DNA from: Siderastrea siderea
Lineage: Eukaryota; Cnidaria; Anthozoa; Scleractinia; Rhizangiidae
NCBI GenBank assembly: GCA_964030785.1
Contig: OZ034970.1
Location: forward strand, 42,470,635 to 42,534,634
DNA length: 64,000 bases
Direction: 5' to 3'
Of this stretch, positions 49,842 through 57,790 are shown piece by piece. Below the pieces are notes generated by a model, which was not told the origin of the DNA, searched no databases, and saw nothing but the letters and a program-made list of their open reading frames with translations. Made by a program: the position numbers and the translations under genes. The number at the start of each line of letters is the position of its first letter. The first letter of the stretch is position 1.

Positions 49842-50507
49842 ATGAAAACCGTCGTGTCGTTATTGAATGGATCAAAACAGCATGGTCTTCCCTTCCCCCC
49901 GGAATTATTACAACGGATGGATTCCTTGTATGCCTTTTATCATCAACAATGGTGGTGTTATCGAAAAATGTTGAATCATTACAGGTGTATCAATGCCTTG
50001 TTCAATGGCATGGCCTTACTCCTGATGGCTGCCGGTATGATTGCGGGCCCCCTTTTGGAAAACAGTACATTGGTAGCGTGTTTGGCAGCGGTGGGCACCG
50101 TGCTCAAAGGATGGAATGATTTTAAACAATACCGATTTAAAGTGACCATGAGTCGGTTTGCGTTTACCACCTATGCCAAAGCCTTGACCGAATTGAAAAC
50201 CCATGTGCGGGGTATTCCCTTGGAGGATCTGGAACGATTTTTAATCAAGATGCAAACCTTGGATGATACCATTGTGGATTTCACCCCTCCGTTACCCAAA
50301 CGATGTCTCCAAGATTACCATGGTCATTTTGTGTACCAACCCTTGGAAGCCCTATGCTATGTAGATGGATGTCCTCGTCCCTTGAGACCTAAAGAGTATT
50401 GGATCCATAAAAAGCCGCTCCCTCCTAGTCCCACACTCTTAGAACCATGGCCGTTCAACGACGACGACGACGACGCAGAAAAAGGAAACAACGAGGAGGG
50501 GCTTTAA
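49842..50507 (+). CDS. Two-membrane-segment protein, SLATT-like
   Basis: A product of 221 residues starting at the ATG 49842. An N-terminal helix (YHQQWWCYRKMLNHY) leads into two hydrophobic segments, INALFNGMALLLMAAGMIA (about residues 48-66) and TLVACLAAVGTVLKGW (about 75-90). A charged helix with FKQYRFKVTMSRFAFTTYAK follows. This two-segment plan with helices before and after is that of SLATT proteins, proposed in bacteria to be pore-forming effectors tied to SLOG or nucleotide-signalling enzymes. The C-terminus is Pro-rich and ends in an acidic run DDDDDAEKGNNEE. The next gene overlaps its end by 61 bases. The SLATT reading is by architecture and needs structural comparison. A plain virion membrane protein is the alternative. 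Confidence 0.6.
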   Translation: MKTVVSLLNGSKQHGLPFPPELLQRMDSLYAFYHQQWWCYRKMLNHYRCINALFNGMALLLMAAGMIAGPLLENSTLVACLAAVGTVLKGWNDFKQYRFKVTMSRFAFTTYAKALTELKTHVRGIPLEDLERFLIKMQTLDDTIVDFTPPLPKRCLQDYHGHFVYQPLEALCYVDGCPRPLRPKEYWIHKKPLPPSPTLLEPWPFNDDDDDAEKGNNEEGL

Positions 50508-50779
50508 TGCGTCGCAAACCCCGTTTGGTGGATAAAATTGCCCATGGCATGAGTATGTTTCTATCAGGTCCCGCCCCTGGGTTTGGACTGGCTTTAGGCA
50601 AATTAGGGGGTCAAGCCTTGAAAGGCATTACCGATAATGTAAAACATTACCGACGACAACGAGGTGGGGGTTGGTGGCAAGATTTCAAACGCAATACCCG
50701 TCAAGGTTATAAAGAGACGCGAGACGTGGTCAAACAAGACAAAGCCCTTCAACGTCTATTGACGGGTCAACCATGGTGA
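50447..50779 (+). CDS. Basic protein with two QRGG motifs
   Basis: A product of 110 residues. Arg-rich start, KQRGGALM at about residues 14-21 and RRQRGGGWW at about 69-77. A Gly-rich, partly hydrophobic middle (SGPAPGFGLALGKLGG) resembles a membrane-active pVI/pX-like segment. It overlaps the previous gene by 61 bases in another frame and the next by seven. Two candidate protease sites would release three peptides. No exact homologue recognised. Confidence 0.65.
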   Translation: MAVQRRRRRRRKRKQRGGALMRRKPRLVDKIAHGMSMFLSGPAPGFGLALGKLGGQALKGITDNVKHYRRQRGGGWWQDFKRNTRQGYKETRDVVKQDKALQRLLTGQPW

Positions 50780-50937
50780 GGAGGAGAAGACGACGCCGTC
50801 GTCAACGAGGCGGTTTTTTAAATCTATTGGTGCCCGCTATGGTAGGATTGGGGAAAGCCGCGGCCTTGGAAACGGATAAACGTATAAAACGCACGATTCA
50901 AAAAGCCAATCAACGGTATCGTCGTCGTCATCGATAA
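50773..50937 (+). CDS. Very small pX-like protein with QRGG
   Basis: A product of 54 residues from ATG 50773 to TAA 50935-50937. Its start overlaps the end of the previous gene. It has an Arg run, RRQRGGFLNLLVPAMVGLG (QRGG at residues 11-14), then a basic helix. The layout is a shorter version of the 45353-45541 protein. A TATAAAG word lies near 50707-50713. Size and composition support a real DNA-condensing or membrane-active peptide. Confidence 0.65.
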   Translation: MVRRRRRRRRQRGGFLNLLVPAMVGLGKAAALETDKRIKRTIQKANQRYRRRHR

Positions 50938-50940
50938 AGG

Positions 50941-51258
50941 ATGCAACGTCTTCGACGTCAATTCCCGTTTTTACGGTCCATGTTACAAGAAGCCAATGGT
51001 TCCAAACGTCAAGAGTTGTTACAACATGCCAATGCCGATCAAATCAATGCTGTGAGTGAACTGGTGTTGAACTTTTTAAAAAACAAGATTCCTGTCACCC
51101 CACCCATGCTGGCTAAACTTCAACCCTATAAAAAGGTACTCCGTGATTTGGGACGTCGTCGACATTCCGTCAAAAAACGTCGTCAGTGGTTAGTCCAACA
51201 AAAAGGACAAGGGTTGTTTCAAGGACTTCACGAGGTGCTATGTCAATGTGTTCGTTAA
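50941..51258 (+). CDS. Conserved small Polinton protein, core or minor capsid type
   Basis: A product of 105 residues. It matches in plan a small Polinton protein that I know from other cnidarian elements: helical N-terminus, the block NAVSELVLNFLKNKIPVTPPMLAKLQPYKKVLRDLG (about residues 37-72), then RRRHSVKKRRQWLVQQKGQG. It is of unknown function. A TATAAAA word lies 58 bases upstream (50883-50889) inside the preceding gene. The family's usual Leu-rich tail with QQRGG is shorter here and reads QQKGQG. Confidence 0.7.
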   Translation: MQRLRRQFPFLRSMLQEANGSKRQELLQHANADQINAVSELVLNFLKNKIPVTPPMLAKLQPYKKVLRDLGRRRHSVKKRRQWLVQQKGQGLFQGLHEVLCQCVR

Positions 51259-51348
51259 CGTGTTAAGACATGGAAAGACTCTTATTGGAAGCATAAATAT
51301 CACCTGTTGTGACAGCTGTCGTGCATTGGAAGACCTTTGCCCCCGACC

Positions 51349-51987
51349 ATGGACGAGGTCTACATGATTCCCCACAAGGACTTGGAACAACTCATTCAAT
51401 ATTACAAAGGAGAACTCACCGAAAATGCCTTGTTGAACAAAGCCGCGACGCTCGCCGCCAAAAAACATGTCTTGTTAGCCAACCCTCAATTACCCCCAGC
51501 CCTGGTTAATGCTCAAACCAAACCGTTGAGTCAAGAATTAATCAAGTTAACCAAACGCATTCGTCAATTTCCTGGCGGGGTGGGGGTTGGTGCCCCGGGT
51601 GCCCCGGGTGGTCCGCCAGGTGAAGAAGGCGAGGAAGAGGCCGGGGATTTGGTGACGGGACCTGTGGAACAATGGTTGAAGCGCATGATAAAAGGCAGCC
51701 CGTCGACTCCCAAACCACCCATTACCCCTGCAACCAAGAAAGGCAAAGGAGCAGCCACTACCAGTAAGATTGTCAAGAAAGGGAGCCCATCCACCAGTCG
51801 AGGGGATATCCGGTCGCGTTTAGAAGCCATTCGAGAACAGCGCAAGACCTTGGAAAAAAAGTTAGCCGAGAGTCGCAAAGGCAAAGGACCCGCTCGTGAA
51901 GTGGAACGATTGAAACCTTTACCCGGTTGGGAAGATTGGGCTCGTGGCAAAAAGTTACGACGTCGATTGGATTACGACAGTGACTAA
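51349..51987 (+). CDS. Polinton virion-type protein of unknown function
   Basis: A product of 212 residues starting MDEVYMIPHKDLEQLIQYY; four more in-frame codons upstream (from 51337) also start with ATG. The opening block, YMIP followed by a helical region and then LPPALVNAQTKPLSQELIKLTKRIRQF, is conserved among Polinton proteins placed near penton and PLA2-like genes. A Gly/Pro/Glu-rich linker follows (about residues 81-101), then a basic, Ser/Pro-rich C-terminal region. Function unknown; location among late genes suggests a structural role. Confidence 0.7.
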   Translation: MDEVYMIPHKDLEQLIQYYKGELTENALLNKAATLAAKKHVLLANPQLPPALVNAQTKPLSQELIKLTKRIRQFPGGVGVGAPGAPGGPPGEEGEEEAGDLVTGPVEQWLKRMIKGSPSTPKPPITPATKKGKGAATTSKIVKKGSPSTSRGDIRSRLEAIREQRKTLEKKLAESRKGKGPAREVERLKPLPGWEDWARGKKLRRRLDYDSD

Positions 51988-51990
51988 AAC

Positions 51991-52347
51991 ATGCCCACCA
52001 AGAGAAAAAGGGGTATCAAACGGAAACGCCCCCAACGAGGAGGAGCCTTGGATGTCCAAAAATGGATTGCGAAAACCGGCAAAGAATTTCATTGGCCTGG
52101 CTATCAGTACATGGGACCTGGCACCCATTTGGCTAAACGCCTGAAACGTGGGGATCCCGGCATCAATCGCTTGGACCAGATTGCTAAGCAACACGACATT
52201 GATTACAGTCGTGCCAAGAATTTGCAAGATAAATGGAAAGCCGATACCAAGATGATCCAAGCCATTGATCGATTACCCGGCAAGAAAAACAAGACGGAAC
52301 GGGTGGTCAAGAAAATTATGCAAGCCAAGAAACGTTTAAAATTGTAA
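51991..52347 (+). CDS. PLA2-like (parvovirus VP1-type) protein
   Basis: A product of 118 residues. A basic N-terminus with RPQRGGALD (candidate protease site at about residues 13-18) precedes a short phospholipase A2-like domain. YMGPGTHLAKRLKRGDPGIN (about residues 40-59) supplies the YxGxG calcium loop, and IAKQHDIDYSRA (about 64-75) the HDxxY catalytic pair. In parvoviruses and adintoviruses such domains are thought to breach endosomal membranes during entry. Here both His and Asp are present; whether it is active cannot be judged from sequence. Confidence 0.83.
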   Translation: MPTKRKRGIKRKRPQRGGALDVQKWIAKTGKEFHWPGYQYMGPGTHLAKRLKRGDPGINRLDQIAKQHDIDYSRAKNLQDKWKADTKMIQAIDRLPGKKNKTERVVKKIMQAKKRLKL

Positions 52348-52576
52348 ACATTTAATAACATAATCATCACATGTTGAGTCAAAAATGAAAATGTTACATT
52401 GTTATTCTGCAGTTCGGTAGTCTTCTGTAGTTCGTGTTGAGTCTCAAGCAGGATTTGCGAGACAAAACCCATTGTGATGTAGACAATCCAGATAAAATAA
52501 AAACAATGTCCCTTGTGTCATTTTGATTGATGAGTTGTCAAGTTCATTTGTTCTCTCACAAATACTAATACGAATG
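52348..52576. other. Gene ends between convergent transcripts
   Basis: AT-rich region with several AATAA or ATAAAA words (for example around 52350 and 52490), suitable as 3' ends for the plus-strand late block. No gene is seen. Confidence 0.5.
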
Positions 52577-52779
52577 TTATGGCAAACGAACGGCCTCTTC
52601 TGCTCGGCGTTGCTGCGCCTCTACTTTCTCCGGCTCGAGTTCCTTTAACCTTTCTGCAAACTCACCAAAGGTTTTCTCCTCCTCCAACTCCTCTTCACTT
52701 TCTCCAAGATCTCCTCTACTTCCAAATCTACTTCAAAGTCTTCGAATCTTTCTAATAGCTTCTCATGACCAGCGTCCAT
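52577..52779 (-). pseudogene. Small acidic coiled-coil gene in two frames
   Basis: On the minus strand an ATG at 52779 follows a TATAAAA box (52811-52817) by about 32 bases. It reads MDAGHEKLLERFEDFEVDLE, but this frame stops at 52645. An overlapping frame of the same strand down to the stop at 52577-52579 is rich in Glu and Lys (EEELEEEKTFGEFAERLKEL, then VEAQQRRAEE) and has coding character. A one-base indel, a spliced leader or a programmed shift could explain it. It occupies the position, relative to the duplicated promoter, that 38801-39343 holds on the left side. Whether it is broken or spliced is undecided. Confidence 0.5.
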
Positions 52780-52810
52780 TTTGAGATGACTCACCTCGAG
52801 GGTCGATCTG

Positions 52811-52984
52811 TTTTATAGTCTCTCATTCGTTCCCGTCATGCACCATGGACCCTAACTAGAGAGGGGGGAGGGGGGTCCCCCCACCTCGTCCCACCCCTCC
52901 CTAGGGCACCCCCTCTCAGGGGGGCACCCTGTTTAGTGATTGGCTCCTTCCCCTCCCACGTGACCTTTTGGTTCTCTATAAAAA
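52811..52984. promoter_or_regulatory. Right divergent promoter region (inverted copy of the left one)
   Basis: For the polymerase: inverted CCAAT (52939-52943), CACGTG (52957-52962), TATAAAAA (52977-52984). For the minus-strand small gene: CCATGGTGCA (minus sense, from about 52848), then TATAAAA (52811-52817). The palindrome GGGGGGTCCCCCC (52870-52882) lies between. These parts and their spacing mirror 38575-38725. Confidence 0.75.
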
Positions 52985-53017
52985 CAGAGCCCCGATCTCC
53001 AGTAAGTTCATCTGATC

Positions 53018-56000
53018 ATGTCCTCTCACCAAGAAGACGAAGCGGGGCCCAGTGGCCTCGCTAGACGCGACGTCATGTCCTTGCTTGGACTAGAGATGTC
53101 CGATTCAGAGCCAGAAGACGAGACGACAACAACTTCCTGTGTGGCACCTTTGTTATGTACCGAAGACATGTCGGACAGTGATGAGATTTGTGAAGAGGCC
53201 TTGGATCGCTTCGAACGCCAAAGTGCCTTTCAAACCCATCTTCTTCAACAAACTGGGGGAGGTTTGGATGCCAATGCGGAGGGTGTCTTCGAGTTTGAAC
53301 TCCAACCCTATGTCGATCGTTTGAGCAACCGTCTGGGAGTGCGTGAACGTCATTTCAACACCCAGTTACACCAAAGGGGGAATTTCATTCCCAATCAGAG
53401 CATGACTCGAGCTCTAGAAGAGGGGTTACGTCGCGCGGTGAATCAAGTGTTGACCACCACCACACCACCCCTCCACGATCAAGATCGTCTGTACTTTACC
53501 ATCGCCTCCAACAGACTCCATAATAATTTTCAGGGCTGGGGATTACGTGCAGGTGAATGGCGCCAAGGCGGCGACCGTGTCGAGGCTTTATTCCAACGTT
53601 TAGCCCAAGCCCTCAACAGCAACGAACAATTTGAAATGGACGACTCCTTTCAAGTCTCCATTACTCAAGTCCATCATGCCCCTCAAGGAACCGGTAAACC
53701 CCGCCAGATCAAACCCGGACATCAACCTCTCCGAAATTTAATAGGCCAGAAACGTTCCATTATCCAGATCCGCAATCACGACGATCTCTGTTGTGCCAGA
53801 GCCCTCGTCACCGCCAAAGCCAAAGTGGATCAACACCCGAAATACAACAGCATCCGCCAAGGAAGGCCCCTGCAGAGAACCCTAGCTCTGGCCCTCCATG
53901 ACGAGGCCAAGGTGCCATTCGGCCCTTGTGGCTATGATGCCTTGACCCAATTCAGTACCACTCCTTCCCTGGCCGGTTACCAGATCCTGTTGGTGGATGC
54001 CGACCGTTCTTATCATATCACCACCTTTGGTCCCCTTCAAGACAAACAATTGATCCTGTTGCACGAGAAAGGCCATTATGATGTCATTACCAAGTTGCCA
54101 GGCTTTTTCGGATCCAGTTATGTCTGTGCCCATTGTTGGAAACCCTACAACACCGAGGGACAACATCGATGCAACAACAACAAACGTCATTGCAGGGCCT
54201 GTTGCCAAAAAGAGTGCCCTGATTTCCTGGAGGCGTACCCTCGAGGCCAGAAAGCCACTCAACGTTGTCAACAATGTCATCGGGACTTTTTTGGAGACAC
54301 CTGTTTCCAAATGCATCTGGTCAAGGACCACGCCGGCAAACCCGTGACCAACCTAGACTCCTCCGTCTGCTTTCGGCGCCGTCGCTGTGCTAAATGTCTC
54401 ATCCTACTTCCTGCTTGCCACATTGACAACCATCAATGTGGCTACATTGATTGCCCCTGCTGTCATGAGTACGTGGACGGTGCAACTCATCGTTGTTTTA
54501 TTCAAATAGCCACTCAAGACAAGAAAAGAAAGAGGAAACGACAACGAGGGCCTCGCGCCAAACGTAGGGTGGATGCCACACCCGAGGAGGAGGAAGACGA
54601 TGAGGAGGACAGCATACCACCCCTTCATGTCTTCTTTGATATTGAAGCCATGCAACCCCAAGAACAACACATCGCTAACCTCGTCGTGGCCGAAACCGAA
54701 GACGACGACCAACCCCTGTGTTTCCATGGCAACCATTGCGTCCGAGATTTCCTGGAATGGCTGGATACCTTAACAGTCAACGATACCCGCCAAGTTAATG
54801 TGTTGGCCCATAACCTCCAAGGGTACGATGGCTACTTTATCATTCATCAATACTATGGCGACAATAGGATCATCGAGCAGCTCCGGAACGGGTGTAAACT
54901 CTTGCAAGTCCAACACGATCGTATCCGCTTCATCGACTCTTTGAGTTTCTTCCAGATGCCTCTGTCCGCGTTTCCCAAAACCTTTGGATTGAACGAACTC
55001 CGCAAAGGGTACTTCCCCCACAAGTTCAATCATCCAGACCATCAAAACTACGTAGGACCCATCCCGGCCCTCGATTACTACATGCCTGAAACCATGTCCC
55101 CCGAAGGCAAGCAAGCCTTGGAAACCTGGCATCAAAAGCAACGCGACAAGGTCTTTGACTTCCGCAAAGAACTGGTGGCCTACTGCAAATCGGATGTACG
55201 TCTCTTGAAAGAAGGATGCTTGACATTCAAACGATTGTTTGAAACCCTAACGGGCTTCAACCCCTTCGACCACATCACCATTGCTTCTGCTTGTAACCGC
55301 GATTTACGGATGAATCGCATGATCCCCAACAGTATTGCCAGTGGACCCGTCCGAGGATGGCGCAATCGCATCAACTACTCCAAAGTGGCCCTGGAATGGT
55401 TAACCTGGTGTGCCCAACAACAACAGACCATTCAACATGCCCGTAATGCCGGCGAGTATTGCATCCCTGGCACTAACTTCCATGTCGACGGTTTCGATGC
55501 CAGTACCAACACCATCTACGAATTTCACGGGTGTTTCTGGCATGGGTGTCGTCGCTGTTTCCCCATTCGTCACGAAAGCCATCTACGTCACTATGATCGA
55601 ACCATGCAAGATGTCTACGAGACCACCCAGCAAAGGATCCAACAATTTAAAGAGCTCGGATACCATGTCATAGAAATGTGGGAATGTGATTGGACCCGTC
55701 TCAAAGACACTTCCTTGGACATCCGAACATACCTGGGGACCCTTGACTTCACAGAACCTCTCAACCCCCGTGACGCTTTCTGTGGGGGTCGTACCAATGC
55801 CGTGAAACTGTACCATCGCGTAACACCCAATCAACAAATACATTACATTGATGTGACCTCCTTGTACCCCTGGGTGAACAAGACCTGTGTCTACCCCAAA
55901 GGCCATCCTCGTTTCATCTTCAATCCGGGGCACACCGACATCACCAAGTACTTTGGCCTTGTCCAATGCAAAGTCCTGCCGCCACGTCATCTCTACCATC

Positions 56001-57139
56001 CTGTCCTGCCTTACCGTCATGCCTCCAAACTCCTTTTTCCTCTCTGTGCTGCCTGTGTGGAACAAGAGATGGTCAAACGACCCTTACAGAGATGTGCAGA
56101 ATGTGTGCACACGGACGAACAGCGAGCCCTGACTGGAACATGGTGTACCCCCGAATTATCTAAAGCGGTGGACTTGGGGTACGACATCCTGTACATCTAT
56201 GAGGTCTGGCATTTTGACGAGACGTGTGAGGGCCTCTTCAAAGACTACGTGAACACCTGGTTGAAGATCAAGCAAGAAGCCAGCGGGTGGCCATCCTGGG
56301 TCGGTGAAGACGAAACCAAACGTCAGCAATACCTTCGAGAGTACTACGAGCATGAAGGCATCCGCTTGGAGTACGCCAACATCAAAAAGAATCCGGGGTT
56401 GCGTACCCTCGCTAAAATGATGCTCAATTCCATGTGGGGCAAGTTTGGACAACGTCTGAACAAGACCCAAGTCGAAACGTTTGATGACCCTCAAGCCTTC
56501 CACCGTTTTCTAGATACCAGTACGTTGGACGTACGTCACGTCTCCGTTATCAATGATCAATTAGTGGAGGTGCATTACCAGTACCAAGACGAAGACATCC
56601 CCGTGTCACCTAACCTCAATATCTTCGTGGCGTGTTTCACTACCTGTTGGGCCCGGCTCCGACTGTATGCAGCCCTGGAACAGCTAGGGGAACGTGTCCT
56701 CTACTACGACACGGACTCCGTCATCTATTGGACGGACGAGAATCAATCCATCCCGGTCTTGGGCGATTACCTCGGCGAGTTTACGAGTGAATTGGACCCT
56801 GACGATTTCATTGTGGAATTTGTCTCAGGGGGTCCCAAGAACTATGGGTATCAAACCCAGAAGGGCCACGTCGAGTGCAAGGTGCGAGGGTTCCGCCTTA
56901 ACAGCGAAGGCAAAACCCAATTGAATTACAACATCATGCGTCAGAATGTCCTGGACGAAATCCAGAAGCCCCTTCTACGTCCACGCCAAACCCAAGTCGT
57001 CAAATCATATCAAATTGTGCGCGATCCCAAACACTACCAACTGTACACCTTCCCCGAATACAAACGATACCAGTTAGTCTATGAGAAGAGAGTCGTGGAT
57101 CCACACACCTTCCAGACCTACCCTTATGGGTACCAATGA
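53018..57139 (+). CDS. polB: Protein-primed family B DNA polymerase
   Basis: A 1373-residue replicase. The N-terminal 360 residues are of unknown fold. Cys/His clusters follow (CAHCW, CRACCQKEC, CQQCHRDFFGD, about residues 368-500). The 3'-5' exonuclease has VFFDIEAMQ (about 539), AHNLQGYDGYFI (about 594) and YCKSDVRLL (about 722). A Cys-rich insert EFHGCFWHGCRRCF with GYHVIEMWECDW (about 833-890) resembles Vsr-type nuclease motifs. Polymerase motifs are DVTSLYPWVNK (A, about 946), LNSMWGKFGQR (B, about 1135) and YYDTDSVIYW (C, about 1229). It lacks frame breaks. The start at 53018 lies 33 bases after a TATAAAAA box. The C-terminus (TYPYGYQ) is duplicated in the adjoining terminal repeats. 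Confidence 0.95.
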   Translation: MSSHQEDEAGPSGLARRDVMSLLGLEMSDSEPEDETTTTSCVAPLLCTEDMSDSDEICEEALDRFERQSAFQTHLLQQTGGGLDANAEGVFEFELQPYVDRLSNRLGVRERHFNTQLHQRGNFIPNQSMTRALEEGLRRAVNQVLTTTTPPLHDQDRLYFTIASNRLHNNFQGWGLRAGEWRQGGDRVEALFQRLAQALNSNEQFEMDDSFQVSITQVHHAPQGTGKPRQIKPGHQPLRNLIGQKRSIIQIRNHDDLCCARALVTAKAKVDQHPKYNSIRQGRPLQRTLALALHDEAKVPFGPCGYDALTQFSTTPSLAGYQILLVDADRSYHITTFGPLQDKQLILLHEKGHYDVITKLPGFFGSSYVCAHCWKPYNTEGQHRCNNNKRHCRACCQKECPDFLEAYPRGQKATQRCQQCHRDFFGDTCFQMHLVKDHAGKPVTNLDSSVCFRRRRCAKCLILLPACHIDNHQCGYIDCPCCHEYVDGATHRCFIQIATQDKKRKRKRQRGPRAKRRVDATPEEEEDDEEDSIPPLHVFFDIEAMQPQEQHIANLVVAETEDDDQPLCFHGNHCVRDFLEWLDTLTVNDTRQVNVLAHNLQGYDGYFIIHQYYGDNRIIEQLRNGCKLLQVQHDRIRFIDSLSFFQMPLSAFPKTFGLNELRKGYFPHKFNHPDHQNYVGPIPALDYYMPETMSPEGKQALETWHQKQRDKVFDFRKELVAYCKSDVRLLKEGCLTFKRLFETLTGFNPFDHITIASACNRDLRMNRMIPNSIASGPVRGWRNRINYSKVALEWLTWCAQQQQTIQHARNAGEYCIPGTNFHVDGFDASTNTIYEFHGCFWHGCRRCFPIRHESHLRHYDRTMQDVYETTQQRIQQFKELGYHVIEMWECDWTRLKDTSLDIRTYLGTLDFTEPLNPRDAFCGGRTNAVKLYHRVTPNQQIHYIDVTSLYPWVNKTCVYPKGHPRFIFNPGHTDITKYFGLVQCKVLPPRHLYHPVLPYRHASKLLFPLCAACVEQEMVKRPLQRCAECVHTDEQRALTGTWCTPELSKAVDLGYDILYIYEVWHFDETCEGLFKDYVNTWLKIKQEASGWPSWVGEDETKRQQYLREYYEHEGIRLEYANIKKNPGLRTLAKMMLNSMWGKFGQRLNKTQVETFDDPQAFHRFLDTSTLDVRHVSVINDQLVEVHYQYQDEDIPVSPNLNIFVACFTTCWARLRLYAALEQLGERVLYYDTDSVIYWTDENQSIPVLGDYLGEFTSELDPDDFIVEFVSGGPKNYGYQTQKGHVECKVRGFRLNSEGKTQLNYNIMRQNVLDEIQKPLLRPRQTQVVKSYQIVRDPKHYQLYTFPEYKRYQLVYEKRVVDPHTFQTYPYGYQ

Positions 57140-57225
57140 CATGGCTTCCTAAGAGCTCCCACGCCCCTAGGTAGCCGTAGTTCTTTGGAACTCTCAACTC
57201 ATCTTATCAAATGGAACACTCAGCC

Positions 57226-57790
57226 CATATCAAAAGGAATACTCATCATGGAACACTCATATTATTCAAAGGAACTCAAAGGAATACTCATATTATTAAA
57301 AGGAACTCAAAGGAATACTCATCATGGAACACTCATATTATTCAAAGGAACTCAAAGGAACTCAAAGGAATACTCATATTATTATTATTAAAAGGAACTC
57401 CAAGGAACACTCATATTATTAAAAGGAACTCAAAGGAATACTCATCAAAAGGAACTCAAAGGAATAGTCATCAAAAGGAACTCAAAGGAATAGTCATATT
57501 ATTATTATTATTAACAGGAACTCAAATTAAAGGAACTCAAAGGAATACTTGACCGAATGAAATTCCCCCTATGACGTAACTGGGTGTTGGGATACCAGTG
57601 AGGGAGGCAACTCAAAGGAATACTCATCATGAACACCTTCCAAACTCACCCTTATGGATACCAGTGAGGGAGGGAACTCAAAGGAATACTCATCATGGAA
57701 CACTCATATTATTCAAAGGAACTCAAAGGAACTCAAAGGAATACTCATATTATTATTAAAAGGAACTCCAAGGAACACTCATCAAAGTCA
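57226..57790 (+). repeat. Tandem array of AACTCAAAGGAATACTCAT units
   Basis: Degenerate repeats of GGAACTCAAAGGAATACTCAT-type words, with ATTATT runs and CATGGAACACTC variants, fill the space between polB and the terminal repeat and continue into the repeat. They generate false open frames (KGTQRNTH-type translations). Homologous but fewer units are in the left terminal repeat (about 37450-37620). Confidence 0.85.

Noticed and set aside
57226..57790. CRISPR-like look of regular short repeats
   Set aside because: Units are degenerate and without unique spacers, in eukaryotic DNA; this is a tandem repeat.
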